Positions 45,888 through 54,971 of a DNA stretch of 64,000 nt are shown in pieces. Every line of letters begins with the position of its first letter. Within the stretch, counting starts at the first letter, position 1. Both the position numbers and the translations under genes were made by a program. The DNA lies in contig JAISCR010000033.1 of assembly GCA_031265435.1 (NCBI GenBank), forward strand, positions 1 to 64,000. The letters are read 5' to 3'. This stretch comes from Treponema sp. (GTDB taxonomy: Bacteria > Spirochaetota > Spirochaetia > Treponematales > Breznakiellaceae). The notes below the pieces were generated by a model. The model did no database searches. It saw only the letters and a program-made list of their open reading frames with translations, and was not told where the DNA came from.

Positions 45888-46295
45888 ATGAACGAAATTT
45901 CAATGGACGACCTCTTCAGAGAGGCCAAAGATGCGGCTCTTAAGGCCTATGCGCCCTATTCGCGGTTCCGGGTCGGCGCGGCTCTTCTTACGGAAGACGG
46001 TTCCGTGATCACCGGATGTAATGTAGAAAACGTTTCCTTCGGCCTGACCATCTGTGCGGAAAGAAGCGCCGTTGTCCGGGCGGTGAGCATGGGTTACAGG
46101 GCCTTCAGGGCCGCGGCAATAGTCGGGCTTGATTCGAAGAACCCCGTCGCGCCCTGCGGCGCCTGCAGGCAGGTACTTGCGGAATTCATGCCTCCCGCCG
46201 CACCTGTCCGCTTCGGAAGTTCCGGGCCTGCCCTGGTGGATACCACGATTGGAGATCTCCTGCCCGCCAATAATCCCCTTGAACTGCCGGAATAG
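45888..46295 (+). CDS. cdd: Cytidine deaminase
   Basis: YAPYSRFRVGAALLTEDG, TICAERSAVVRAVS, PCGACRQVLAEF. Confidence 0.95.
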   Translation: MNEISMDDLFREAKDAALKAYAPYSRFRVGAALLTEDGSVITGCNVENVSFGLTICAERSAVVRAVSMGYRAFRAAAIVGLDSKNPVAPCGACRQVLAEFMPPAAPVRFGSSGPALVDTTIGDLLPANNPLELPE

Positions 46296-46400
46296 GCCGA
46301 ATACGGATTTCCCCCTGCAGTATGTGCATGCAGGGTCGTTTAGGCCGTTTTGGGTTTTTGTTCCGGTTTGTTGACATTTTTTGACATTTGTTACAGAATT

Positions 46401-47054
46401 ATGCTGATGATTGATGATGATATTCTGACAATCGAAGAAGTTGCCAAATACCTGCGGGTTTCGGAACGTACCGTGTATGACTGGGCCCAAAAGGGCGAGA
46501 TACCTTCCGGCAAGATCGGTACGGTGTGGCGTTTCAAAAAATCGGACATCGAAAAATGGGTCGATGACCGGCTTTCCGGCCACAGGTTCGATACCCAGCC
46601 GGCGGCAGTCCATCTGGACAGCATCATCTCGCCGGACAGAATCCTCTTTCTTGACTATTCACATAAACGGGACGCGCTTCTTGCCCTGGCGGATAACCTT
46701 GCCCTTGCGCCCCAGGTAAAGAACCGTCAGGAATTGGGCCAGGAAATTCTCAAACGGGATGAACTGATGAGCACAGCCATAGGGCGGGGAATCGCCATTC
46801 CCCATGTCAGACTCGCTTCGGTAACAGACCTTGTGGTGTCGGTCGGGATAAGCCATACGCTCATTTCGGATTTCAGCACCCTGGATGATGAACCGGTACG
46901 GCTTATCTTCATGATAGCGGCCGCCTTTAACCAGCATACCTACTATCTGCAGACCCTTTCCTTCTTCAGCGCCAGACTGAAAAACCGGGAACTGCGGGAC
47001 TCCCTCTTAAAGGCTCAGTCAACCCGGGAAGTCTATGACTTGCTGACAGAATAA
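46401..47054 (+). CDS. HTH (excisionase/MerR-type)-PTS EIIA(Ntr/Fru) fusion
   Basis: ILTIEEVAKYLRVSERTVYDWAQKGEIPSGKIGTVWRFKKSDIEKWV then EIIA motif AIGRGIAIPHVRL. Confidence 0.88.
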   Translation: MLMIDDDILTIEEVAKYLRVSERTVYDWAQKGEIPSGKIGTVWRFKKSDIEKWVDDRLSGHRFDTQPAAVHLDSIISPDRILFLDYSHKRDALLALADNLALAPQVKNRQELGQEILKRDELMSTAIGRGIAIPHVRLASVTDLVVSVGISHTLISDFSTLDDEPVRLIFMIAAAFNQHTYYLQTLSFFSARLKNRELRDSLLKAQSTREVYDLLTE

Positions 47055-47058
47055 AACC

Positions 47059-47190
47059 CAGGGCAAGGTCATTTACTTTCATGTTCCGGGAAACTACCAC
47101 GTTTTGGAAGAAATTTTAACCGCTACGTCGAAAAAGTCGAATAAGTTCCGGTACAAGGCCTCGTTTTCTCCTATTTTTTCGATTTTAGCC
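47059..47190. repeat. Family-1 palindromic intergenic repeat, copy D
   Basis: cagggcaaggtcatttactttcatgttccgggaaactaccacgttttggaagaaattttaaccgctacgtcgaaaaagtcgaataag aligns ungapped with copy A from 489. Confidence 0.8.
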
Positions 47191-47790
47191 CTCCAGCGGC
47201 ACGAAACCCTCAGGCGATTCAAGGAGGCTTACCTGCTCGCCGTTCAGCTCATGTACAAAAAGACCGCTTTTCTGTGCACAGGCCCGTACTTCGGGGCTTA
47301 CCACCCCACCGGCTATTGCGCCAAGAAGTTTTTTCCCGCTTATTTCTCTTATCGTGTATTCCCGCATCAGCTCCATGCGTTTAAGGTGATGCTCTACATC
47401 CTCTTTGTCGGGTTCACGTTTCACCTCCACCGCCATTGCCCAGTCATCATCGGAAAGCAGAATGTCGATTTCGGTAAGCGGTATTTTATTTTTATCCAGC
47501 AGTTTGATACGTTGGAAAATCCGGTTGAAGTTGTAGGCGGGAAACTTCTCCCAGAGCCTTCCCGCCATAAGGGTTTCGATAAGCTCCCCCAGGGATCGGT
47601 TCATGCCGCCCATGTTTTTCGACAATTTCCTAATCTCCTGGGACGTTTTCCTAACCTCCCGGGCCGTTTCCTTAACCTCCCGGGCCGTTTCCTGAATCTG
47701 CTTGTCTGTTTCCTTGAACTTCTTGTCCGTTTCCTGAAACATTGCCCAGACGTCTTTAAAGGTCAGTCCCTTCGCCGGTGTTCCTGCCAT
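47185..47790 (-). CDS. Coiled-coil protein with C-terminal PD-(D/E)XK-like domain (DUF3782-like)
   Basis: FKETDKQIQETAREVKETAREVRKTSQEIRKLSKN repeats; LTEIDILLSDDDWAMAVEVKREPDKEDVEHHLKRM. Confidence 0.75.
   Translation of the reverse strand: MAGTPAKGLTFKDVWAMFQETDKKFKETDKQIQETAREVKETAREVRKTSQEIRKLSKNMGGMNRSLGELIETLMAGRLWEKFPAYNFNRIFQRIKLLDKNKIPLTEIDILLSDDDWAMAVEVKREPDKEDVEHHLKRMELMREYTIREISGKKLLGAIAGGVVSPEVRACAQKSGLFVHELNGEQVSLLESPEGFVPLEG
47628..47738. repeat. 21-bp in-frame tandem repeats (about 5 units) in a coiled-coil CDS
   Basis: cctaacctcccgggccgtttcc-type units encode 7-residue repeats (ETAREVK). Confidence 0.8.
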
Positions 47791-47874
47791 AGTTTACTCC
47801 TACCCAAATATACCCTTTCTCCCCAAAATCGTCAAACATTGGCGGCTCATTTCCGAAAGCCGGATAAGTCCCCC

Positions 47875-49128
47875 TCACTCAAACATGACCGCCAGCCACT
47901 GCGCTATATCGCTCTGTTCCCGGGCTATCATGCCTATGGACACATGGGTAGTGGTCTCCGCAACCATATAGTTCTTTCCGCCGGGGAAACGCGCGCCTGA
48001 GCCTTTCAGGTCCGCAAGGCCCATGGCATGGCTGTAATCACGGGAAACCATGACCCCTGAGGGTATACAGCCCTGGGCCATTATGATTGACCAGAGCATG
48101 GCCCTGCTGTCGCAGTCGCCCCGGCCTTCCTGAATGGCGGTTACCAGATTCACAAAATCGCTGCCCATAAGATCCCGTTCATAGATAAAACTCTGTACCC
48201 ATTCCAGGGCAAGGCCGGCAAATGCCCGGTTTTGTATATCAATATCATCATCCCCGGCCGGGTCTGTTTCGGGGGAACCTGTATTCCACAAACGTTCAAG
48301 CTGAAAGGACGCGTCGATGAGCCGTTCCCATGAATCACGGTAGATTGCCCTGTAGAAACGGATCCAGGCTTCCTGCCACCGGCCGGACGCGGCATAGCGT
48401 TTCAGAACCGCGAATTCCCGGTCTACCAGAGACTGAGACGCCTCCGCGTCGTTTTCCCCGAACTGCGCGTCCAGATACGTTCCCGCAATGGCCTTCATAA
48501 CCTTTTTACCGCGGGGATAACTAAAGTCGCTCACCGGGCCGGGGTAGCGCCTCTCCGTAGCGGAGGGGGAGAGGGAATCCAGAACGGAAAGTTTGAGGAG
48601 TTCAAGGCTGTCGTCCCCCTCATGTCCGTAGGAAAGGGCGAGAAGCAGGGGCGGACTGCCGGAAGCGGCCCTCTCCGTTTCAGGCTTTGCCATCTCTATC
48701 GAAAGCCCCCAGCCCGTCTTGCGGCTGTTTTTGTCCGCGTTATCCGTAAAGTCAAGCTGCATCATCACCGCTTTTTTTCCGTGGTAATCAAACGAAGCGT
48801 TTTCACCCCTGTTTCCCAGACGCCTGCCCGCATCGGAAGCCGCCTCTTCAACCGAAGCATAATTTCCCTGGTATACTGCCAAGTCAAAGACAAGACCCGT
48901 TTCCGATGTAAAGGAAAAACGGTTTTTCCCGTCTCCTCCCGAATGCCGGTAATCCGGAGGCAGGTCAATTCTGAATCCCCAGGTGGGAGAATTCAGGGGT
49001 TCTGCAAAGAGAGGTAAGATGTTTATAATAAATATGAACGAGAGCAGGACTTTTGTTGTCTTCATAGTTTGATTTTCGGTAAAAAAAGGCCCCGGGGAAA
49101 GAAGAAGGGAAAGATAGATATAAAACAT
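47875..49128 (-). CDS. Secreted transglutaminase-like (Cys protease fold) protein
   Basis: Signal peptide in N-terminal region; EGRGDCDSRAMLWSIIMAQGC...SRDYSHAMGLADL...MVAETTT. Confidence 0.6.
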   Translation of the reverse strand: MFYIYLSLLLSPGPFFTENQTMKTTKVLLSFIFIINILPLFAEPLNSPTWGFRIDLPPDYRHSGGDGKNRFSFTSETGLVFDLAVYQGNYASVEEAASDAGRRLGNRGENASFDYHGKKAVMMQLDFTDNADKNSRKTGWGLSIEMAKPETERAASGSPPLLLALSYGHEGDDSLELLKLSVLDSLSPSATERRYPGPVSDFSYPRGKKVMKAIAGTYLDAQFGENDAEASQSLVDREFAVLKRYAASGRWQEAWIRFYRAIYRDSWERLIDASFQLERLWNTGSPETDPAGDDDIDIQNRAFAGLALEWVQSFIYERDLMGSDFVNLVTAIQEGRGDCDSRAMLWSIIMAQGCIPSGVMVSRDYSHAMGLADLKGSGARFPGGKNYMVAETTTHVSIGMIAREQSDIAQWLAVMFE

Positions 49129-49802
49129 TGAAGAATCTGGAAATACTTTTTGAAAATGATCTCTGTCTCGTGCTCAATAAACCTGCCGGTCTCGCGGTTC
49201 AGGGCGGGGAGGGGATAAAAAATTCACTTGACCGTCTTCTTGAACAGGAATACGGCCGTCCCCTCAACCTGGTGCACCGGCTTGATAAGGATACCTCAGG
49301 TCTCATACTCGTGGCAAAAAACCGTGAAGCGGCCTCCCTCTTTGCCGGAATCTTTGCCGCGCGGAAAGAAAACGGCATGGTAAAGCGTTACCTTGCCTGC
49401 TGTGCGGGGAATCCCGGGGCGGAAAAGGGCGGCATTCGCCTGGATCTGGAAAATCGGGGCAAATCCAGGGCCTCGGAAACCTTTTTCAGACTGCGTGGCG
49501 GGGGCCTCTGTGCCGGTGAATCCTGCTCTCTCCTGGAACTGGAACTGAGCACCGGCAGGATACACCAGATCCGCCGCCATCTTGCAATGACGGGAACTCC
49601 GGTTCTGGGGGACGACAAGTACGGCAACTTCAGTCTGAACCGTTTTTTCCGTAAAGAAGCGGGCCTCAGACGTCTCCTCCTCCACGCCTCCCGCCTGATC
49701 TTCCCGCCCGCCCTGGCAGGTTTCGACCTCGATGTTTCCGCCCCCCTTCCTCCGTATTTTGAGGATTTTCTCCGTCATTGTGGTATACTTACACAGAGTT
49801 GA
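49128..49802 (+). CDS. RluA-family pseudouridine synthase
   Basis: VLNKPAGLAVQGG, LVHRLDKDTSGLILVAKN, LSTGRIHQIRRHLA. Confidence 0.92.
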   Translation: MKNLEILFENDLCLVLNKPAGLAVQGGEGIKNSLDRLLEQEYGRPLNLVHRLDKDTSGLILVAKNREAASLFAGIFAARKENGMVKRYLACCAGNPGAEKGGIRLDLENRGKSRASETFFRLRGGGLCAGESCSLLELELSTGRIHQIRRHLAMTGTPVLGDDKYGNFSLNRFFRKEAGLRRLLLHASRLIFPPALAGFDLDVSAPLPPYFEDFLRHCGILTQS

Positions 49803-49803
49803 G

Positions 49804-49834
49804 CCTGTTCCAAAAACGTGCGGTTTTTCGGAAC
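49804..49834. terminator. Hairpin GTTCCAAAAAC/GTTTTTCGGAAC, candidate terminator or dispersed repeat
   Basis: gagcctgttccaaaaacgtgcggtttttcggaac follows the rluA stop; GAGCCTGTTCC also occurs twice near 31355-31380. Confidence 0.5.
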
Positions 49835-49863
49835 ACGCCGATACAACTTGTAAGGAGGCGAAT

Positions 49864-50379
49864 ATGTACAAAGACGCGGCTAATCTCTTTGCCGGATACA
49901 ATAAGATGGTCAATGAAACTATGGACGGTATTATAAAAACCCTGAACCCGCAGGAATGGGATAGGGATCTGGGCGGCTATTTCAAGTCTGTCCGGGGTAT
50001 CTGTTCACATCTCTATATATGCGACTTCAACTGGCTCACGCGTTTCAGAAACTACCGGGATTTTTCAACCCTGAAAGGCCCTTTTTTTGACAAGCCCTAT
50101 TCCTTCTCGGAACTTCTCTTTGAAGATTCAGGCGAATACCTTTCCAAACGGCCGGAACTGGACGATAAGATCACCGCCTTTATTTCGGAACTGAACGATT
50201 CCGATATGGAAGGAATATTAAAGTATACCGATTCGGAAGGAGCGTCCTACGAACGTGTTCTCGGCGGCTGTGTGCTGCACTTTTTGAACCACGAAACCCA
50301 CCACCGGGGCGTAACGTCCCTGTATCTTGAAATGCTTGGCCGGAGAAACGATTTCTGTTCCCTGATCGATGTTTTTTAG
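49864..50379 (+). CDS. DinB-family protein
   Basis: HFLNHETHHRGVTSLYLEMLG; start MYKDAANLF with SD aaggagg. Confidence 0.8.
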   Translation: MYKDAANLFAGYNKMVNETMDGIIKTLNPQEWDRDLGGYFKSVRGICSHLYICDFNWLTRFRNYRDFSTLKGPFFDKPYSFSELLFEDSGEYLSKRPELDDKITAFISELNDSDMEGILKYTDSEGASYERVLGGCVLHFLNHETHHRGVTSLYLEMLGRRNDFCSLIDVF

Positions 50380-50382
50380 GGG

Positions 50383-51270
50383 CTAGAGAAAAATATGATT
50401 TAAGGCTGAAAGACCGGCGTCCAGGGCTTTTCTGAGGAACCGGTTGTTCTCTCCCAGGGTCTCCCGCCAGTTTTCCGCGCCGGTATACCAGAATTCTCCG
50501 ACAAAGAGGCGCACCCCCAGGCGGAGGGCGGTTGCAGCCGCCTCGGTAAAATCGACGTGTCCGGTTCCGTAGGGAACTTCCCGGTAGACGCCGGGCCTTG
50601 TTTCTTTGAGGTGCAGCGCCGCGATATGCCCGGCGCCCTGTTCCAGATCCGCGGATACCGGCGAACCGTAGAGCAGGGCGGCGTTGGTGATATTGCCGAT
50701 GTCCGGGTATACCTGCAGGTAGGGGGAGGGGAAACGCCTGACCCAGTACACGGCCTTTTCCACCGTATCCATAAAGGGAGTCTCCATGGTCTCGAAGGCC
50801 AGGATTACCCCTTCCCGGGCGGCCATAGCGGCGCAGAGTTCCAGGTTATCAGCAAAGGCCGTCCGGCTGTGTTCATCCGGAGGCTTGTAGTAGACATCGT
50901 AGCCTGCAATCTGGATGATCCGCGCCCCCAACCGGGCGGCCAGGGCGATTGCCTCCTCCATGATTGCCAGACTCTTCCGCTGAACCGCGGGATCCGGGTC
51001 ACCCAGGGGGAAACGGCGGTGGGCGCTGAGGCATATTGAGCGGATGGGGATCCCCTTTTCCGCCATGTCCCGGCGCAGGATCACCAACTCGTCTTCCTTC
51101 CAGCCAAGCCGGGCCAGCTTTTCGTCGCTTTCGTCTATCGAAAGTTCCAGGTAATCAAAACCGGCGTTTTTCGCCTCCCCCAATTTTTGTCTGAGGCTGA
51201 GGGTACCGGGCATGCTTTTCTCATACAGGCCCAGCAGGTAGGGGGGAACGATCCCCTGCCCGGGTTTCAT
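50383..51270 (-). CDS. L-xylulose-5-phosphate 3-epimerase (UlaE/SgbU-like)
   Basis: LLGLYEKSMPGTLSLRQKLGEAKNAGFDYLELSIDESDEKLARL; VYPDIGNITN. Confidence 0.88.
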   Translation of the reverse strand: MKPGQGIVPPYLLGLYEKSMPGTLSLRQKLGEAKNAGFDYLELSIDESDEKLARLGWKEDELVILRRDMAEKGIPIRSICLSAHRRFPLGDPDPAVQRKSLAIMEEAIALAARLGARIIQIAGYDVYYKPPDEHSRTAFADNLELCAAMAAREGVILAFETMETPFMDTVEKAVYWVRRFPSPYLQVYPDIGNITNAALLYGSPVSADLEQGAGHIAALHLKETRPGVYREVPYGTGHVDFTEAAATALRLGVRLFVGEFWYTGAENWRETLGENNRFLRKALDAGLSALNHIFL

Positions 51271-51297
51271 GGCCGCTCCTTTACAGACTTCACCGGC

Positions 51298-52821
51298 CTA
51301 TACCTCAAAACGGTTCCAGACCCTGTCCAGGGCTTCGCAGATCGCGGCGTATTTTTCGTATTTCTGCCGGTATACCGGAAAAAGATCCCGGTTCGGAAGA
51401 ACCGGCGGCGAAATCCGTACCATGGCCGCCGCGGCTTCCCGGTAGTCCCGGTAGATCCCCGCGGCAAGTGTCGCTGCCATGCCCGCGCCCAGGGCGCCCA
51501 ACTCCTTGACACCGGTGACGGTTTCCACGGGCAGTTCCAGCACATCCGCGAATATCTGAACCCAGAGGGCCGAATTCGCCGCTCCTCCCGCCAGCCGCAC
51601 GGCCCCGGGCGGCTTACGTACCGACAGCAGCTTATCGATATGACTTTTGGCGGAAAATGCCACCCCTTCGTATACCGCCCGGAGCAGGTGAAACTTGGTA
51701 TGAAAGCTGGTCAGCCCGATAAAGCTCCCCTTTGCCAGGGGATGCCGGTTTGAACCGTAGAGGAAGGGAAGAAAGTACACGTCGCAGTCCCCGGGCGGGA
51801 CCTCCGCGGCCCGTTTATCAAGGTAGGCATAGAGTTTTGTGCCTTCCGGAACCGCCTCGTTTTCGAAGCTGTTTTGGATAAGCCACTCCAGGTTGCCCGC
51901 GCCGGTGGCGCTGGATTCTTCCAGGAGATACCAGCCCGGAATGGCGTAGAGAGAATTCATGGCGATACAGGTTCCGGTGACCGGCGCGGAGGCGATAAAT
52001 TCGTTGATGCTCCAGGTTCCGGTGATGGTACAGAACTGTTCAGATTCGGTAATGGACATGGCGATGGCGCAGGCGTCGATGTCGAACATCCCCCCGGCCA
52101 CGGGTGTACCGGGCCCCAAGCCGGTGAGGCGGGCCGTTTCAGCGCTGACCGTGCCGCAGGTTTCACCGGAGTACCGAACCGGAGGGATCATGGCGGCGGC
52201 TTCCCCTATTCCAAAAGCCTCCAGCATGTCGGGGTCTATCCGGGTGTCCCGGAGGTTCATCAATCCCGAACCGGAGATATTGGTGGCCTCGCTCCACGCC
52301 TCCCCGGTAAGCCGGAAACGGATATAGTCGGTCACCGAGAAAACCCATTGGATTGAATCGTAGATCCGCCTTTCGTGTTCCTTCATCCAGGCCAGGAGGG
52401 AAACGGGCTGGCATGCCATGATCTGCTGGCAAAGCCGGGGATAGAGGCGATCAAAGATCCCCGTTTTTTTCCATTGTTCCGGGTACTGCCAGGCCCGGTT
52501 GTCGGTGGAGATAATGCCGTTACCGGCCGGTTTCCCGTTTTTGCCCCAGGCGTAGAGCCCCTTACCGTGGCCGCATACCCCGACCCCGGCTACAGCCCGG
52601 GAGTCTACACCGAAATCGGTTCTGCCCTTTGCCAGAACCTCCCGGATACAGGCGCAGTTCTGTTCCCAGAGTTCTTCCATGTCCCGTTCGGTATAACCCG
52701 GCCGGGGGCTAAGCACCACCGTCGGACGGGAGGCCACCGCCAGTTCCCTGCCGGTCTCCGTAAAGAGAGCCGCCTTGATAAGAGTCCCACCGTTATCGAT
52801 CCCAAGAACATACCGTTCCAT
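51298..52821 (-). CDS. FGGY-family carbohydrate kinase (L-xylulokinase-like)
   Basis: YVLGIDNGGTLIKAALF, GVGVCGHGKGLYAWG, ISTDNRAW, RLAGGAANSALWVQIFADVL. Confidence 0.88.
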   Translation of the reverse strand: MERYVLGIDNGGTLIKAALFTETGRELAVASRPTVVLSPRPGYTERDMEELWEQNCACIREVLAKGRTDFGVDSRAVAGVGVCGHGKGLYAWGKNGKPAGNGIISTDNRAWQYPEQWKKTGIFDRLYPRLCQQIMACQPVSLLAWMKEHERRIYDSIQWVFSVTDYIRFRLTGEAWSEATNISGSGLMNLRDTRIDPDMLEAFGIGEAAAMIPPVRYSGETCGTVSAETARLTGLGPGTPVAGGMFDIDACAIAMSITESEQFCTITGTWSINEFIASAPVTGTCIAMNSLYAIPGWYLLEESSATGAGNLEWLIQNSFENEAVPEGTKLYAYLDKRAAEVPPGDCDVYFLPFLYGSNRHPLAKGSFIGLTSFHTKFHLLRAVYEGVAFSAKSHIDKLLSVRKPPGAVRLAGGAANSALWVQIFADVLELPVETVTGVKELGALGAGMAATLAAGIYRDYREAAAAMVRISPPVLPNRDLFPVYRQKYEKYAAICEALDRVWNRFEV

Positions 52822-52855
52822 AGCCGCCTCCTTACAGTTTACAGTATAGGACTCC

Positions 52856-54076
52856 TCAGAAAGCAGCGTCTACCGGGACCGTTTTGGGCATATCAGGGTG
52901 ATTAGGCCCGAAGTGCTTCAGCATCACCAGGGATTCCACCGGACTGTGATTGGTAATGGCTACCCCCCTCTTTGCCGCCGGTTCGGACACAAAAAACTCA
53001 TCGGTACTCTGGGCGCCGAACCGCAGGAGAGTGGGCGCCTCGCAGATAAACCTGCCCAGGGTTCCCCTCCCCTGGATACAGATGAGCCCATAGGCGGCGC
53101 CGTCCCTGACGGTGACCTGCTGGCCCGGCTCAACGCTAAGCTCCTTGGCGCCGAAATACTCGTTGGCGTAGGAAACCCACTTCTCCGTGTGGGTCTTGCC
53201 GGAAAAAACGGTTACCGGAGGGCGGAAGTAGTGCTTCTTGTAGTTGGGATCGATGTTTTTCTCCCAGTCTAAAAGGCCGAAGATATAGTCGATATCGTCC
53301 TTTTTATCCGGGGGACATTCGGCTACGAGGAAGTCCCGGGGGTAGATCTCCCCGGACACCACATTCTCCTGGACGGAATTTACATCCGAATTCCACTGAG
53401 GCTCGTAGGTCAGAACCGACGCCGGGGCATGGATGACTCCCGCCGGAGTATACCAGCCCGTCCCCAACTCCACCCGGTAGGCCCTGGAGAGCTCGGTGAT
53501 CCGGGTATCCCCCTTATTGTAATCCCGGAGCCGCTGTTTTACCGCTTCCGGTTTTGTATCGGGATCAAAACCGAAATAGGTAGCGTTGAATTCCCCATTA
53601 TGGTTGTTCAACTGCTTGGGAAAGTAGTAGGATTCCGGCTTTCCCAGCTTACCGACCTTCTTCGCGTGCTCAAACATGAGGTGTACATGATGAAAGAGGG
53701 GATTGTTGAAGTCGAAAAACTTGGAGTACATGGGCCAGCCGCCGTACTTTTGCATCAGGTTTTCCCCGACAATACCGGCGCCCAGGGTATCTATCGCCTC
53801 TCTAAGGGTGAATTTCTCATCCGAGTCATAGCTCACCGCCACATAGCTCATCCCCTCGTCCGCGGCGGCCAAAGCCCCGTTTTGGGCCGCAATAGTTGAA
53901 GAAAACCACCGTTCCTTGATGGAACCCCGCTCCAAACCCAGAGCATAGTAGTCGTCGGGGTGCAGTTTCAGCCGCCTTCCGGCCTTACCAAAGGGCCTGG
54001 GGACAAATACCGGATTCAGGCGGAAGATACCTTCGCCGGATTCAAAGGTTTGCTCTATTAATGATCGATTGGACAT
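52856..54076 (-). CDS. Cupin-type sugar isomerase-like protein (unknown substrate)
   Basis: GTGWYTPAGVIHAPASVLTYEPQWNSDVNSVQE cupin-like metal site; operon with sugar kinase and epimerase; start at MSNRSLIEQ. Confidence 0.65.
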   Translation of the reverse strand: MSNRSLIEQTFESGEGIFRLNPVFVPRPFGKAGRRLKLHPDDYYALGLERGSIKERWFSSTIAAQNGALAAADEGMSYVAVSYDSDEKFTLREAIDTLGAGIVGENLMQKYGGWPMYSKFFDFNNPLFHHVHLMFEHAKKVGKLGKPESYYFPKQLNNHNGEFNATYFGFDPDTKPEAVKQRLRDYNKGDTRITELSRAYRVELGTGWYTPAGVIHAPASVLTYEPQWNSDVNSVQENVVSGEIYPRDFLVAECPPDKKDDIDYIFGLLDWEKNIDPNYKKHYFRPPVTVFSGKTHTEKWVSYANEYFGAKELSVEPGQQVTVRDGAAYGLICIQGRGTLGRFICEAPTLLRFGAQSTDEFFVSEPAAKRGVAITNHSPVESLVMLKHFGPNHPDMPKTVPVDAAF

Positions 54077-54104
54077 GGTATAGCTCCTTTTAAGACAATG
54101 CATC

Positions 54105-54118
54105 GAAAAACGTTTTTC
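54105..54118. promoter_or_regulatory. LacI-type operator GAAAAACGTTTTTC
   Basis: Perfect 14-bp palindrome with central CG, upstream of the 54076 minus-strand gene. Confidence 0.75.
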
Positions 54119-54155
54119 TTATTCAATTTCGAATTATAGATGTATAAAGATCTTT

Positions 54156-54698
54156 ATGTCAATTAATCGCATTGCGCGGGGTTGGTTGATTAAGATTCCT
54201 CGTCCTGAGTTTTTTGTGCTCTATAATGGTGTAAGACCCTGTCCGGACCAGCAAGTGCTGAAGCTTGCCGATGCTTTTGAGCGTCTGGGAGGTGAAATTA
54301 TTCTGCCTGATCTTGAGCTTAAGGTAAAGGTATACAATATCAATCCGGGGCATAACGAAGGGATAGTGAAGGGATGTGAAAAACTGGAAGGGTACAGCAC
54401 GTTTATTGCCCGGGTGAGGGAACATCAGAAGACAATGCCCCTGGAAGAGGCGATGAAACGGGCAATGGAGTACTGTATTAAGCACAACATATTGAGTAAA
54501 TTTCTATTAGAGCATGGTTCGGAGGTGATGAACATGTTATATACGGAATGGAATTGGGATGACGCCAAAGCGGTTTGGCAGGAGGAGGCTCGGGAGGAAA
54601 TATTGGAGCTTATCAATTCAGGTTATACGATAGAGGCCCTTAAAGAACGGCTAATGGGCAATAAAAGGGCCGAAAATGAAGGAGAAACCGGGTCGTAA
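54156..54698 (+). pseudogene. 5'-truncated Rpn-family/PD-(D/E)XK transposase-nuclease remnant
   Basis: PRPEFFVLYNGVRPCPDQQVLKLADAF ... LINSGYTIEALKERLM matches the C-terminal half of this family; N-terminal nuclease core missing. Confidence 0.65.
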
Positions 54699-54859
54699 AG
54701 CTGTTGTTCAAGAGAAATTCTGGTCAATATGTATGACTATTTTGATTCTCACCCACAGGCGGAGCGAGGTTCATACTCAGGGGCTTGCTTCTGGGTTCGT
54801 CGGTAAGTTTTTATACGACTGAAAAACAACAAAAATTCGTAAAATAATAAAAATTTCTG

Positions 54860-54888
54860 TTGACAGGTGAAATATTGCGTGTTATTGT
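54860..54888 (+). promoter_or_regulatory. Promoter TTGACA-17-TATTGT
   Basis: TTGACA 54860-54865, TATTGT 54883-54888. Confidence 0.7.
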
Positions 54889-54896
54889 TTTTTCAG

Positions 54897-54910
54897 AGAA
54901 ACGTTTTTCT
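54897..54910. promoter_or_regulatory. LacI-type operator AGAAACGTTTTTCT
   Basis: Near-palindrome sharing GAAACGTTTTTC with the site at 54105; lies at the predicted start site. Confidence 0.72.
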
Positions 54911-54971
54911 AATATATTTTTCAGGAAGGTTTTCTGCAGAGATCAATATATGTATATTGTGGAGGATATAG

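Noticed and set aside
44665-45891. 408-aa plus-strand ORF
   Set aside because: Antisense to the propeller protein gene; low-complexity shadow translation with no RBS.
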